Below are positions 7,278 to 7,498 of a DNA stretch of 7,498 nt, piece by piece; position 1 is the stretch's first letter; each line of letters opens with the position of its first letter. The translations under genes and the position numbers were made by a program. The notes beneath the pieces are model-generated. The model saw only the letters and a program-made list of their open reading frames with translations, ran no database searches and was not told the origin of the DNA. This DNA is from UBA5794 sp964196275. GTDB lineage: Bacteria > Actinomycetota > Acidimicrobiia > Spongiisociales > UBA5794. Location: the NCBI GenBank assembly GCA_964196275.1, contig CAXMSN010000093.1, positions 1-7,498 on the forward strand, in the 5' to 3' direction.

Positions 7278-7285
7278 CCGTGTGC

Positions 7286-7357
7286 GCCCCAGTAGCTCAG
7301 GGGATAGAGCACTGGCCTCCGGAGCCGGGAGCGCAGGTTCGATTCCTGCCTGGGGCA
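7286..7357 (+). tRNA. tRNA-Arg (anticodon CCG)
   Basis: A 72-base cloverleaf can be drawn in full: acceptor stem GCCCCAG/CTGGGGC with discriminator A, D stem GCTC/GAGC, anticodon stem CTGGC/GCCGG (one T-G pair) with loop CTCCGGA, a four-base variable region, and T arm GCAGG-TTCGATT-CCTGC. The anticodon CCG (7319-7321) reads CGG arginine codons. The 3' CCA is not encoded (ACG follows), so it must be added by the CCA-adding enzyme. The gene is divergent from argS, which makes the cognate synthetase. Confidence 0.97.
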
Positions 7358-7369
7358 CGTCAGAGGACT

Positions 7370-7381
7370 ACGGACCACGGA
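7370..7381. repeat. Heptamer units after tRNA-Arg (1.7 x 7 bp)
   Basis: ACGGACC followed by ACGGA begins 12 bases after the tRNA 3' end, the same unit and phase as the array after the M23 gene. It directly adjoins the right-hand hairpin repeat, as the single ACGGACCA adjoins the left-hand copy. Confidence 0.6.
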
Positions 7382-7386
7382 ATCTT

Positions 7387-7498
7387 CTCGTCCTCCTTTC
7401 AAGGGGGACGGCAGAGGAGCGCAACGACGATGCAGGGGGATGTTGCGGGCTCAACTACTCGTCGCTGACCAACACCCTCCTGACTCGCTTCGCTCGTC
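7387..7498. repeat. Hairpin-rich MITE/REP-like repeat, right copy (cut by window end)
   Basis: Second copy, same orientation as 75-186, aligned over 112 bases without gaps with about 14 differences by eye. Hairpin 1 (7389-7410) keeps its 8-bp stem; here the last arm base is C rather than T, turning a G-T pair into G-C. The outer arms GAGCGCAACG (7417-7426) and CGCTTCGCTC (7486-7495) pair at 8 of 10 positions, and CAGGGGGATGTTG faces CAACACCCTCCTG with one mismatch. The TTCG-capped inner stem of the left copy is broken here by several substitutions. The third hairpin and right terminal repeat would lie beyond the window. Confidence 0.8.

Noticed and set aside
7215..7358. Upstream extension of argS by 48 codons (MPQAGIEPALPAPEA...)
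   Set aside because: The added residues are the complement of the tRNA gene and the intergenic gap; ArgS family similarity starts at ATG 7214.
7280..7468. Plus-strand 62-codon ORF across the tRNA (begins MCAPVAQGIEHWPPEPG)
   Set aside because: It is a translation of the tRNA-Arg gene and the adjoining repeat; this peptide pattern is a well-known spurious ORF at tRNA loci.
1..7498. Search for CRISPR arrays, insertion sequences, defence or toxin-antitoxin genes
   Set aside because: No spaced direct repeats, transposase, or defence-type proteins are present; coding content is entirely housekeeping plus one M23 peptidase.

Overview
This is a compact, GC-rich housekeeping segment that most resembles an actinobacterium. 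Gene content and partial order (argS-lysA, then hom-thrC) match the argS-lysA-hom-thrC block of mycobacteria, corynebacteria and relatives. The secreted peptidase has a signal peptide followed by a Pro/Thr-rich 'ETTTTTTTVPP' linker, which I associate with uncultured Acidimicrobiia-type genomes. That class-level placement is an inference from style, not a database result.

Layout from left to right: 1-264 is non-coding and holds a hairpin-rich repeat (about 75-211) and a 7-bp tandem array (232-259). Next, on the minus strand, come thrC (threonine synthase, 265-1287) and hom (homoserine dehydrogenase, start placed at 2573), overlapping by the four bases GTGA. A 126-bp divergent gap separates hom from a plus-strand secreted M23 metallopeptidase (2700-4094). 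A 70-bp convergent gap with a second heptamer array leads to the minus-strand pair lysA (4165-5439) and argS (5436-7214), again overlapping by GTGA. A 71-bp gap then leads to a plus-strand tRNA-Arg(CCG) at 7286-7357. After the tRNA come two heptamer units and a second, cut-off copy of the left-hand hairpin repeat, in the same orientation.

How the genes work together: lysA, hom and thrC belong to the aspartate-family amino acid pathway. lysA makes the final step to lysine from meso-diaminopimelate, which is also a peptidoglycan precursor; hom and thrC lead to threonine. argS charges arginine tRNAs, and a tRNA-Arg lies head-to-head with it. The M23 enzyme is predicted to act on cell-wall peptide cross-links outside the membrane. 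thrB (homoserine kinase), needed between hom and thrC in the pathway, is not in the window.

I see no new defence, mobile or biosynthetic system here. The parts worth a second look are non-coding: a MITE/REP-like element in two copies bounding the segment, a family of 7-bp tandem repeats placed just after the 3' ends of three genes, and the antiparallel M23 gene splitting an otherwise familiar operon order.
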